The notes under the pieces are model-generated. The model ran no database searches, was not told the origin of the DNA, and was given only the letters and a program-made list of their open reading frames with translations. Source: Lunularia cruciata (lineage: Eukaryota > Streptophyta > Marchantiopsida > Lunulariales > Lunulariaceae). Taken from it: a stretch of DNA of 64,000 bases. Both the position numbers and the translations under genes were made by a program. The DNA is taken from assembly GCA_948567375.1 (NCBI GenBank), contig OX419758.1, positions 47,011,473 through 47,075,472 on the forward strand. Direction: 5' to 3'. Shown one piece after another: positions 1-9,797 of this stretch (position 1 is its first letter; each line of letters begins with the position of its first letter).

Positions 1-600
1 GCATTGTTGTTTATGATCAATCTGCCAATTCCACTCTCACCCCTAGAATGATCCCAATGCCACTCTCACCTTTGGCCTCCAAATTTAGCGCCTATTGAGT
101 CCGGCCCTCAAATTCTTCCCGCTCCCAAATTTGGGTTAGTTTTAGCGATCATACTACTGCCCCCTACTTTTGTCGATCTTGCTATGAGAGATCCTCAAGC
201 TGCCGCCTCTCTTTGGATCCTTATGCTGCAAGAGACCCCCTATTACTTCCTCCTTGGATCCCCATGCTATGGGCGCTCCCTCATTGGCCCCTCCTCATTT
301 GATCAAGTTTACCAACATGTTGTTTGAGTTCTAGTTCTAGCAATTTATGAAGAAGTTTATGAATTGAGTTTTGAGTTTGACTTCCATAATTGTTATGAAT
401 ATATGATTTTTGTGAATTTATTGATTTTTTTCAAAGTTCTTTGCAATTTATTTTTATTTGAGTTTTTCATGTTCCTTGCAAATTTATGTGATTTAGGAAT
501 TGACTGATTGATTGATTGATTTTTGGCTCTAAACTTGCTTTTGTAGTATGGATTCCTATATCCATGGAGTTTGTAAGATTGTAGGGCTCCTTTACACACA
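1..600. other. Non-coding stretch, nothing recognised
   Basis: No convincing gene. The first 330 bases are pyrimidine-rich and relatively GC-rich, with repeated short runs of CCC and CTC; the rest is AT-rich. The reading frames here are short and show no motif. It may be the upstream part of the Host-H repeat that follows. Confidence 0.4.
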
Positions 601-879
601 CAAGATCGGTGCATCGGAGGCCTTTCACTTTTGCTCTAGGGCCAATCAGAGATGCTCTTGCATTGCAAATAGGTAGTGGAGGAAAAAGAAGATTAGGGTA
701 CAAGATTGATTTTATGTGGTTGATGGAGTTTGCTAGAAGGTACCTAGCTAGGTAGTATAAATACATAGATTGGATGCCATTTTTCCAAATGGTCAGTTGT
801 GTTCTCATACTAGCAAGGCATCAAAGGCAAAACATGGACAATTGGCCTTGAATGTGAAGAGTAAGGCGGAGAAGAAGAG

Positions 880-2313
880 AGAGGATTATGATTAAAGAGA
901 GCTCATTTTTATTATAGTAGAGGTAGACTTTTCATTCTTGCAAAATCATATTTGGCACCTAGATGGGAGATTGTTCAAGCAATCATTTGTTGGACATCTA
1001 ATCACCCATCTATTTTTAGAAGGGGATTTATAAGAGAGAATGATGTTTACTATGGTACTCTTCCAAGGCCATCAAAGGAGCATTTTGTCCTTGGAGCACA
1101 TGAAGATGAGGCCAAGGAGGAAGGTAAGTGAGAATAAATGTAGAGTATTAGTGTGAAATTGTTTTAGAGTTTTGTTGTATTTCATAGTGTGTTGCTATCC
1201 ATTACCACTTAGACTTTCTTTTGTGCACATGGAATTCTTCACAATTTATGATACCATGTTGAACTATATTGGTTAGATAGTGGTTAGTAGAGTTATGTTG
1301 AGTGAGGATTTGGGTTGATATTGGACTTTCATTTGTGCATAGGTAACCTTTGTGATCTTGATGGTATAGATGCCTCTTATCTCTCTAAATTTTTGTGTAG
1401 ATGACACTTTTGACAATCTAGAAACTCTCCTTGTAGATGCTACTCCTACTCTATTGGAGAGGCATGATCCTACCCTTCATGTTTCTAGCAATGACACTCC
1501 TTGCATTGACACTCTAGGGGCTCTCAGTATAGAGGAGGAGATTGTTAGGTTGCACATTGTTAGGTTAGGATGTGAGAATATGAGTCCATCTTTTGCTCGT
1601 GTTAGTCTTGCACACATAGCTCTTGGGGAGGATGAGGCACTTGCAAGGGAAAGTGACTTAGTGTAGAGAGAGCGTGTGGTTCTTGAGAGGAGTAGAGACT
1701 TAGCATCATGCAAGCTTCTTTCTACTAAAAGAGATAGTAGTATATATGAGAGAGAAGTGCAGTTTAGGATATCCTAGAGTGACTTTAAGAGTTAGATAGG
1801 CTTATATGCCAAAGACATGCCATGGTAGAGGAATATCAACATGATGAGGAGTTTTATAGGAGAGAGTGTATGTTACCCATGGATTTTTAGAGAAGGCCTA
1901 GGGAGCTTTTGAGCAGTTAGCAAGTAAGGAGATTCATGCAGTAGTGCAAACTCAAACAAAAAAAGAACTAACTCTAACTATAAAGAGATATGTTCTTGTT
2001 TGACTCAAACAAACTATGTAAGGAGTATCTCTTGTGGTACTTGAATTGACTATGTAGAGAGTGTAGCTTGTGGGGGTCCTCCTTTGGCCAAGAGAAGGAA
2101 GAAGAGGTACAAGAGAATGAGGTGGAACCTTTGGTGAGAGAGTTTATGCCTCTTGGTGTAGGGCCTAGTACCCATGCCTGAGTGACCTAGACCAAGCTCT
2201 ATCTCCATGGAGGACCTATAGGAGAGCCTTAGGTACTCACTCCCAACTCAGAGTTTGTTCCTTGGAGACCATGACTCACATATGCTCTTGCACCTACACC
2301 TTTTGGACATATG
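880..2313 (+). pseudogene. Host-H, 5' part: unknown decayed coding region
   Basis: I do not recognise this protein. Around 893-1123 a clean plus-strand frame reads as a compact basic segment (SYLAPRWEIVQAIICW is typical) and ends at a GTAAGT that looks like a splice donor. A second open segment lies at 1370-1666 (98 residues, acidic, Leu-rich), after a stretch that could be an intron. From about 2190 the frame runs to PTPFGHMV at 2294-2317, exactly where ChrA is inserted. The frame resumes in register after ChrA at 6494. Several stops interrupt it, mostly TAG. The frame kept across an insertion argues that this was once real coding sequence, perhaps of another mobile element. Confidence 0.45.
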
Positions 2314-2318
2314 GTAAA
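2314..2318. repeat. ChrA target-site duplication, left
   Basis: GTAAA directly before the LTR, matched 4 of 5 by TTAAA at 6494-6498. Joining the flanks here restores the Host-H frame (HMV then KKWYKER). Confidence 0.8.
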
Positions 2319-2388
2319 TGTAACAATATGGAGTTTAGTGACGTAGTTAGTAAGGCTAATGAAGTAAAGAATAAGCCAAATTAGCCTG

Positions 2389-2596
2389 GAATATTCTAGA
2401 AGCATCTAAGAAGCTTCTTGGGAAGCTTCCCAACTATATAACTTGTGCCCCAAACAGGTAGCTTCTAGAAGCTTCTAATTAGCTTCGCTTGCATGCCAAG
2501 TAAGTGGCTTCTAGAAGGAAGCTTCTTGAGAAGCCTCTTGGTTAACTTGGCATGCACTCTAAGAAAGTGGCTCAAGGAAGCTTCTTGGGAAGCTTC
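2389..2596 (+). promoter_or_regulatory. Heat-shock-element-like array in ChrA LTR
   Basis: GAA and TTC triplets alternate with 2-bp spacing, the heat shock factor binding pattern. Perfect three-unit sites are GAATATTCTAGAA (2389-2401) and TTCTAGAAGCTTC (2463-2475). Two-unit GAAGCTTC sites lie at 2410-2417, 2422-2429, 2518-2525, 2577-2584 and 2589-2596, with TTCTAGAA at 2509-2516. All lie 20-230 bp upstream of the TATA box. Most recur in the 3' LTR. Heat-induced use is an inference from the motif; the pattern itself is directly visible. Confidence 0.7.
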
Positions 2597-2617
2597 TCAA
2601 GGGTCTTGTATGCTACC

Positions 2618-2625
2618 TATAAATA
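2618..2625 (+). promoter_or_regulatory. TATA box of ChrA 5' LTR
   Basis: TATAAATA, about 110 bp before the LTR end, with the same sequence at 6382-6389 in the 3' LTR. Confidence 0.65.
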
Positions 2626-2730
2626 CCAAAGCCAAAGCTCATGCTAGGCATTTGGAGTTTTCCCTCATTCTAGTGTCCCAATGTGAGTTTCCATTCTCAT
2701 ATTTCTCTCCTCAGTCTTGGTCTTTTACAT

Positions 2731-2742
2731 TGGTATCAGAGC
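2731..2742 (+). other. ChrA primer binding site (initiator Met tRNA)
   Basis: TGGTATCAGAGC, one base after the LTR end; complementary to the 3' end of plant initiator tRNA-Met, the usual primer of plant chromoviruses. Confidence 0.93.
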
Positions 2743-2935
2743 AGGAATGGGATGGATGGAATTTATGGACCATTGGGATTTTCATGTCCAGATATTACCC
2801 AAGCATCATTTCACACAATTCATCACCTCGCGCTTTGGGCAGGATTTTCTACATATGGTCACCGTGTCTGAGGAACCCTTGATACTTCCGGTTGTAACTT
2901 ATAAAGAACGGTGGACGTGCTGCATCTATGTGTAA
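2740..2935 (+). CDS. ChrA leader module, short conserved reading frame
   Basis: An open frame between the primer site and gag, ending in a segment of about 45 residues with the core PLILPVVTYKERW. ChrB has a related frame at the same place (41829-42050; core PVILPVVIYDREW) and a second, more distant copy at 42055-42258. Conservation between two distinct chromoviruses suggests a translated peptide or a gag N-terminal extension. I know of no named domain that matches. Confidence 0.5.
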
Positions 2936-2977
2936 ATCAATTAGATAAAGTAGGAGTAGTGGGATAGAGTAGTAACT

Positions 2978-3815
2978 ATGGCAGCAATATCGGATGTTAT
3001 CCTTGCAATGCAATAACAAATCGAGCACCTTACTTGATTGTTGGATGAACAAGATCAGCAACAATGAGAATATATAGAGAGAGCACCAATTCAAGATGGA
3101 GAAGATTGCATTCAATTTCTAAAACCCAAGGTGTTTGAAGGCAAGAATCTTCCGTGCATAGTGGAGAATTTTGTGTTTGATTGCAAACGTTACTTTGAAG
3201 TCACCAATCTTCAAGATGAACAAAAATAGATTCTCTTGGCCTCTAGCCAATTAGATGGTGTGGCAAAACTTTGGTGGCAATTTTGAGTGGAGCAAGCTGA
3301 ACAATAGATTGTTGCACCAATTTTGACATGGGTACAATTCAAGGATGCAATATTGGGTCGGTTTCAAACTATAAATGCCACCCAAGCCGTATGAGATAAA
3401 TTGGCAGAGTTGAAACAAGTTGGCTCAGTAAGGAGCTACATCATACAATTTTAGAACATCATCATGCAAATTCCAAATATACAAGAAAGTGAAGTTCTGG
3501 ATCAATTTGTGTGGGGATTGAAATCATGAACCAAATTGGAGGTGACCATGCGAGAACCATAAAACATAGAAGAAGCCATGCAATTGGTTAAGCACTTTGA
3601 TTCCTTGGTTGCGACAACTTGGTCTCAACCTTGACCTACACAAGGCCTACCAATACACTATGCACGTGGAAGAACCGGCACCAATAGAGATTGAAGCTAT
3701 CCAACCGAGACCACTTGGTATAGCGGATAGAGAAAGATTGTGATAAAATGGAGGTTGTTTTTATTGTTGCCAGGTTGGACATCGCATTGTTGAATGCCCA
3801 TTTAGGAATGTGCGA
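2978..3815 (+). pseudogene. gag: ChrA gag
   Basis: Capsid and nucleocapsid polyprotein of the element. It starts at ATG 2978 and reads a gag-like region with FEGKNLP and LDGVAKLWWQ, typical of plant gypsy capsids. It ends with one CCHC zinc knuckle at 3756-3797 (C-x2-C-x4-H-x4-C). At least ten in-frame stops, most at former Gln or Trp codons, plus possible frameshifts, make it a pseudogene. Confidence 0.8.
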
Positions 3816-3959
3816 CCTTGACAAATTGCTTAGATGGAGATTGTGGAACAGAATGATCAAGGAAACAAGGAATCCTAGTAGGAGATTTTGAGCCACCTAT
3901 TGGGAGCTTGTTAGTTCCAATGGGATTGAAGGCTTGACTTATGCAAGTTTGCTTCACTT

Positions 3960-4541
3960 GCAAGGTATGATATCTAATCGGGTTGTAGGATTTTGGTTGA
4001 TTCTGGAAGTTCAAAAAATTGCATGTCTATGCAAGTAGCAAAGGAATTGGGGATTCCTATCAAGCCAATGTTTGGAAGTAGTTTGATGATGGAGGATGGT
4101 GGAAAGGGTTTTTCATTCCGCACCTTGCATCTTGTTACCTTCAAGATTGGGAAGGAGTATTTGGAGTTTATAAGGTTTATAGTGGCACCTCTACACTGTG
4201 ATATCATTCTGGGTCTACCTTGGCTTGAACGTCATAAGGTTCAATTTGGTTGGACCCGACGAAAAATTCAAGTACAACACCAAGGTAAGAATTTCCGATT
4301 AGGTTATTTGGCACCTTTGAGTAAGACACCTAAGAATAGTCAATCCCAGGATGGGAAGTTTGTTGAGAAGGTAGCCATAGAGAAAACTTGGAAGAGAGAT
4401 GAGTCCCAAGATAGGAAGTTTGCTAGGAAGGCAACCATGGAGCAAGCTTGGAGGAGAAATGAGTTCCTAGAAGGGAAGTTTGTTAGTAAAGCAGCCATAA
4501 AGCAAGCTTTGGAGGAAGATAAGTCTATATTTGCGGTGTAG
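3960..4541 (+). pseudogene. ChrA aspartic protease and linker
   Basis: Retropepsin-type protease that would mature the polyprotein. The active-site motif is LVDSG at 3993-4007, and the second hallmark ILGLPWL lies about 65 residues later. The segment stays open to 4541. After the protease fold comes a charged linker made of three 20-residue repeats (4344-4523). The frame ends in a TAG just before the RT region. Confidence 0.85.
4344..4523 (+). repeat. Three in-frame 60-bp tandem repeats in ChrA pol
   Basis: Three consecutive 20-residue units share the core G/R-KF-x2-KA-x3-QAW-x2-E. They begin at residues 118, 138 and 158 of the open segment. They lie between protease and RT and are highly charged; function unknown. 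Confidence 0.85.
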
Positions 4542-4617
4542 ATCAAGCCAATTGCACAAGAACAATCTAAGGAGGGCCAAGAGCCTCATCAAGCAATGGT
4601 TGATTGGATAGTTTAAG

Positions 4618-5560
4618 AGTTTGCGGACAGGTTTTTTTGCACAGATCTACTAAAGGGATTACCCTCCGATTGAGGTATGCCCTTCAAGATCAAGTTATTG
4701 CTAGGGAGTACTCTAGTAAGTAGACCAATCTATTAGCTCTCACCAAAGGAGTTGGAGGAGTTGCAAACAACACTTACATAGTTGTTGGAGAAGGACTTCA
4801 TATGACATAGTACCTCTCCTTGGGGAGCACCGGTACTATTTGTTCCAAAGAAGGATGGAGGACTTTGTTTTTGTATTGATTACCGTGAGCTCAATAAGAA
4901 AATTGTGAAGAATGCGTATCCCTTGCCTCAAATCAATGACTACCTTTCACACAAGGTATGGGAATTTTGAGTGGAGAGTTCTACCTTCCGGACTCACTAA
5001 TGCTCCAATAGTCTTCATGGATCAGATGCATCAAGTGTTGGATGGACTATTGGATTGGTCCATGGTGGTGTTCTTGGATGATATCTTAATCTATAGTAAG
5101 ATAGAGGTAGAACATGTGAATTGTGTGCAAGAAGTCCTAAGACAATTACGACAATGGAAATTTGATTGTAAGAAGTTGAAGTGTGCCTTTTAGCAGAAGG
5201 AGGTTACCTTCTTGGGTCATAAGATCTCATCAAAGGGAATCAATATGGAAGAAGAGAAAATCAAGCCCATTAATGATTGGCCTACCCCAAAGGATACTAC
5301 AGAAGTATGGGCATTCAATGGATTGGCCAGTTTTTACCAACAGTTCATCCACTATTATGCTCATGTGGCTGCACCATTAACTAACCTCTTGGGAAAGAAA
5401 TTGAGCTTCTAGTGGACCACCAAGCATGAAGAAGCATTCTAGAAGTTAAAGCATATGGTGTCTTCAAGACCCATTCTTCAACCATATGATCCTCAACTAC
5501 CTTGTGTAGTTGATTTTGATGCTTCTAACTTTGCAATTAGAGCTATGTTGCAAAGAATTG
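4618..5560 (+). pseudogene. ChrA reverse transcriptase and partial RNase H
   Basis: RT copies element RNA into DNA. Visible blocks are [36 protein letters not shown] and the catalytic FLDD at 5071-5082 followed by ILIYS. The connection region GHKISSKGI and the RNase H start VVDFDASNFAI follow. The RT finger region contains a small internal loss after YPLPQI, and stops occur throughout. The RNase H reading ends abruptly near 5560, where a large deletion joins it to the integrase C-terminus. Confidence 0.85.
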
Positions 5561-5574
5561 TCAAAAACAATATG

Positions 5575-6050
5575 CGGACCACCATCATCGTGATCTCACC
5601 TTTGAAGTTGGTGATAAAGTTATGCTATTCTCTAGTAATCTACCCCTCCCACTTGATACCCAAGTTTTTTAACTTGCCCCTAATTGGATAGGACCTTTTG
5701 ATGTCACCCAAATTGTCTCTCTTGTTGCTTATCGACTTGCCTTGCCTTGTCATATGTGTATCCATCCTATCTTTCATGTTTCCAAGTTGAACCCTTTGTT
5801 CTTAATCCCTCTTCTTTTTCCTCTTGAGTCCAACCTTCTCCTCCTCCTATCCCTATCAATGATCTTGAGGAGTACAAAGTTGATCATATCCTTGCGCGTC
5901 ACCACATCCAACAAGGATGCCAACAACATACGGAGTACAAGGTCCTTTAGAAAGGGTATCCCCTTCATGATGCCACATGGAAACCTCTTTCTCACCTCCA
6001 AAATGCATAGATGGCCATCCAAGATTTTGAAGCTTCAATGGCGACAAGGA
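5575..6050 (+). pseudogene. ChrA integrase C-terminus with chromodomain
   Basis: Only the tail of integrase remains: a GPY-type module (DLTFEVGDKV, then PNWIGPFDV and HPIFHVSKL) at about 5585-5800, then a chromodomain at 5864-6020 beginning EEYKVDHIL and containing the KGYPLHDATW core. One chromodomain aromatic position has become TAG. Chromodomains direct integration to marked chromatin and define the chromovirus clade. The catalytic core is absent. Confidence 0.82.
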
Positions 6051-6061
6051 CATCACTAACT

Positions 6062-6073
6062 AGCGGTGGGGGT
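6062..6073 (+). other. ChrA polypurine tract
   Basis: AGCGGTGGGGG, purine-rich, just upstream of the 3' LTR; the plus-strand primer for reverse transcription. Confidence 0.6.
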
Positions 6074-6082
6074 TTATATGGA

Positions 6083-6493
6083 GTTAACAATATGGAGTTT
6101 AGCGATGTAGTTAGTAAGGCTAATGAAGTAGAGAATGAGCCAAATTAGCCTAGAATATTCTAGAAGAGTCTAGGAAGCTTCTTGGGAAGCTTCCCAACTA
6201 GTTAACTTGTGCCACAAGCAAGTAGCTTCTAGAATCTTCTAACTAGCTTTGCTTGCACGCCAAGTAGACGGCTTCTAGAACAAAGCTTCTTGAGAGGCTT
6301 CCTGGTTAACTTGGCTTGCACTCTAAGAAAGCGGCTCAAGGAAGCTTCTTGGGAAGCTTCTCAAGAGCCTTGTATGCTACCTATAAATACCAAAGCTGAA
6401 GCTCATGCTAGGCATTTGGAGTTTTCCCCCATTCCAATGTCCCAATGTGAGTCTCCATTCTCCTATTTCTCTCCTCAGTCTTGGTCTTTTACA
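6083..6493 (+). repeat. ChrA 3' LTR
   Basis: Matches the 5' LTR along its length, ends TCTTTTACA, and is followed by the duplication TTAAA. TATA box at 6382-6389; the same GAAnnTTC clusters are present. The first two bases (TG in the 5' copy) are altered. Confidence 0.9.
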
Positions 6494-7516
6494 TTAAAGA
6501 AGTGGTATAAGGAGAGGACAATGAAACTCTTTTGTGAGCTTTTTAGACTCAAGATGTTGAGGGAGAGGATTACTTTACCTAGAATATTCATTTCATGTGT
6601 CATTTATGCTCATGAGAAGCAAATGAAGATATAAGTTTTGGATGTTGGCTACTTGGTGGATGTTATGTGGAATAGTAGTAGGCTACACTTTTAGTGGTAG
6701 GATGTAGTGCAGCAGCATGGATGGTCACCTCTTAGAGCCAGTGCTAGGTTCAGATACACAGCTGCAGTTAGAGAGTTTGTGGAGTTTTGTGTTACACACT
6801 ATGAGGTTATGATCTACATAGATAGCACCCAAGTAGATGTAGAGCATCTACTTCAATCCATGTAGGAGGAGGGTTTATTGCCTACTAGAGTACACATTGG
6901 AGCCCGGCTCATGGCCATACTTGACCATGAGGATGGGTATGCAAATCATTGGAGAGGTTTCACTCATTGACCATATAGTGCACTTACTACTTTAGGTCTT
7001 GTACTTCAAGATATCTTGATAGTTGATAGCACATTCTTTCCATATTATAAGAACCATCCACATGGTGCTATACATATACCAATGTTTACCCACTTTCTTT
7101 CTCCTCTATCAAACACCTCATCATTGGACATACTCATCACCATCTTGGATAGATTTAGTGGATTCACTTATAGATCTACCATTGAGTTTGTCATAGAGCA
7201 ATGGACTTTGGGTCTCTTTAGAGATTATAGCACCAATCCTTATGAGGATTTAGCTATTTCCTCTCATGAATTTCTATTTCATGATAAAGAATGGAAGCTC
7301 ATGTGGAGATATAGTCCCATGTTGATTATTAGACCCATGATACTACAATTTGACTCAACCCTTGAGCGCATTAGAGTTGAGCACCTCACACCTAGCAATG
7401 AGCTAGAGGACTCCATGGAGGACACTCCTTACCCTTCCTCTACTCATGTGAGGACACGTAAGTGGACCGTATCTTACATGTATCTATCGAGCCTACTTTT
7501 GGCCTTGTATATATAA
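6494..7516 (+). pseudogene. Host-H, 3' part: unknown decayed coding region
   Basis: Continuation of the 5' part in the same frame immediately after ChrA (KKWYKERTMKLF). Open segments run to 6632 and, after a few TAG stops, through a long clean stretch at 7016-7516. That stretch has 166 residues with a Leu- and Phe-rich middle (ILDRFSGFTYRSTIEFVIEQ) and a charged tail. No motif identifies a family. The unusually long open end suggests coding origin. It could be the ORF of an unknown transposon. Confidence 0.45.
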
Positions 7517-7558
7517 AATATATACACAACAATTTTCTTCATTTTTCACCTTTTGCCT

Positions 7559-7560
<2 letters not shown>

Positions 7561-7636
<76 letters not shown>
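7561..7636. repeat. (TA)38 microsatellite
   Basis: 76 bp of uninterrupted TA dinucleotides, with a shorter TA-rich tract just upstream at 7508-7522. The two opposite-strand TyrIle-repeat reading frames across it are not genes. Confidence 0.98.
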
Positions 7637-7639
<3 letters not shown>

Positions 7640-8280
7640 TGCACATTTTTTCATTTTCTACAAGTTTGTGATCTAATGGATATGATTGCACCTTGACTAT
7701 ATTATACATCATCAAGTCCAAGCTTTTATTTCTACATGTCATGGTTCTCTTGTGAGCAAGTTTCTTGCTACAAGCATCTCTTCTCTTTTAGCAAATAATA
7801 CAATGCATTCAGTTCCTTAATATGAATGAAGGGTCACAACTTTAACTCTATTTGGAGGTACTACTCAAAATTTCAATCTTTATATTTTCTCATGATTAAT
7901 GGTCTATTCATATGAAGTTCACTATTCTATACATTTATATCTTAAACATCATCTCATAAATCTTATAAATTGTAGGACTATCTTGGGAAGTCATGGAGTT
8001 TTCTAATATTTCTAGAATATCTTGGCATGAAAACATTAAAGTAAACCTTTTTAGAATCTAACTTTGGAACTTGATTCTATGGAAATTTTTATATATATAA
8101 TTCCTTGGCAAATATTGTGACATTGGATAGCAATCCATAAAATTCCATCATAATTGTTCACCATACTTGTAAGTGCTAGAACATACTCTTAAGTGCTTAT
8201 AAGTGTTTGACATGATATTCATCCATGCACAATACACATCGGAAGAAAATGATTGGCACAATGTTCATCCATAATCAGAG
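7637..8280. other. AT-rich non-coding DNA
   Basis: No gene, terminal repeat or motif seen. Confidence 0.4.
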
Positions 8281-8650
8281 GCCAAGCAAGAAATCCCCAT
8301 CCCAACCTCTCCTCTCCTAAAAGATCCCTACCTCATTCCAATGAACCCCACCTTAAACATCCCGACCTTAACAATCCCCATCTTGATCCTTTCCCTCCTT
8401 AGCAATCCTCATCTTGTTATGGCAATCCCATCACTAGCAATCCCTGCCCTATTGAAAATGATCTCCACCCTACCAACAATTCCTCTCTTGAATCTATTTG
8501 GGTTGACATTACCCTCCATTGCTTCTAGCAATCCCCCACCCAACTTCCAAATTTTCTTTGCAATCCCACACATTTATTATCAGGTTCATGCAAGATTACT
8601 ACTAAAGCATAACGTCTTGTTTGAACAACTTACTCCTCTTCTATAATGCA
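8281..8650 (+). repeat. C-rich stretch with recurring CAATCCC
   Basis: A pyrimidine-rich segment in which CAATCCC or AATCCCC recurs many times, often preceded by AG. The open frame 8341-8646 is a Pro/Leu/Ile-rich product of this low-complexity composition and is unlikely to be a gene. Confidence 0.4.
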
Positions 8651-9797
8651 TTGAGTTTTAACAAATTACTCCTCTTTTGTAATGCACTAATTTTTATTAC
8701 TCATGTTCTCTTTTACTCCTCAAGTGTAGTGCACCAAGTTTTCTTACTCCTCTTTTCTCTTGTGTAATGCACCAACTTCTCTTTTGTAATTTTAGTGCAC
8801 CAAGTTTCTTATGTATAAATCTTCTTCTATAATGAAACTAGTTTTCTTATGTATAACTTGGTTTGAACTGCAAGCCATCATTTTGTTTTGTATATACATG
8901 CTCATGAATCATAACAAATAAACCAATGACTCATGAATCAATAATCAAAAGGATCTAAATTTATATATATTATTGGGATTACATATCCAAATTTTCTACA
9001 CTATCCAAAATATACTCTATACTTGATAAAATACCCCTACACTTTGAAAAATAGCAAAAATCAAGAAAAAGAACCATCTATCTCCATTGCTGTTTCAAAA
9101 ACACCAATATGTCTTGCAACTATATACTTTATAAAATTACAAAAATCTAACTATAATCTCTAAAATGACAACTACCTTTTATATGCAATCTATTTTGAAG
9201 GAAAATGGAACCATCTTTGTGTTGTTTTGAGAGAATACAACACAATCTCTTTGCTTGGTGGTTGTTTTGAAAATAATGAATCATCTACAAAAAATTTATA
9301 GTCTTTCTACTCTATAGAATACAAAAATTGAGTTATTTGTGTAATTTGGGATTTTTTGGGTAATAGTAACCTGCAAAAACATCATCTCAGGTGGTACTTG
9401 GAGATGATGTGCCATCTATCTCACTAAAAATCTTAATTATAATTTTGATTTCATCTACATATTTTCCAGCCCTAGCTAATTCCATAGTAATTAAATGGAA
9501 ATGCCTTGACTCAGCAAAATTTTTGCATAAGAAATTATGCAAAAAATCTCTACTTAGATCTCATCTTCTCAAAACTAGATTTTTTTTCCACCTTTGTTTT
9601 GACTGAAAGCTTTTCTATTTTCATCATTTGATGTGCTTCAATTTCTACAAACTTGCATCTTTCTTTGGCCTTCAAAGATTTGGTTCTCAATTTTGATTGA
9701 TTGGAGAGATCTTGCAACAATGAGGCAAGTGTGTGGAAGGTGCCACCTTTCTAGGCATTCACCATTTTTGTTTCTTGGTTTCATATTCTAGTTTGTG
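8651..9797. other. AT-rich non-coding DNA
   Basis: Short near-repeats (TGCACCAA, ACTCCTCTTTT) between 8640 and 8830; otherwise nothing recognised. Confidence 0.35.

Larger units (their letters stand above)
2319..2729 (+). repeat. ChrA 5' LTR
   Basis: 411 bp, starting TGTAACAATATGG and ending TCTTTTACA. It is nearly identical to 6083-6493. It contains a TATA box (TATAAATA, 2618-2625) preceded by many GAAnnTTC motifs, which makes it a candidate stress-responsive promoter. Confidence 0.92.
2319..6493 (+). mobile_element. ChrA: Ty3/gypsy chromovirus, internally deleted
   Basis: A 4.2-kb LTR retrotransposon in the order LTR, primer site, gag, protease, RT, partial RNase H, integrase C-terminus with chromodomain, polypurine tract, LTR. 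The ends are TG...ACA and both LTRs are about 411 bp. Flanking 5-bp duplications are GTAAA (2314-2318) and TTAAA (6494-6498). About 1.5-2 kb is missing compared with a full chromovirus: the end of RNase H and the integrase zinc finger and core are deleted near 5560-5580. Many in-frame stops (TAG, some TGA and TAA) make it non-autonomous. It sits inside Host-H, so it is younger than that sequence. Confidence 0.92.

Noticed and set aside
7462..7742. Opposed ORFs rich in Tyr-Ile dipeptides
   Set aside because: They translate the TA microsatellite and have no independent support.
8341..8646. 101-residue hydrophobic plus-strand ORF
   Set aside because: Low-complexity translation of a C-rich repeat; no motif and no flanking gene signals.
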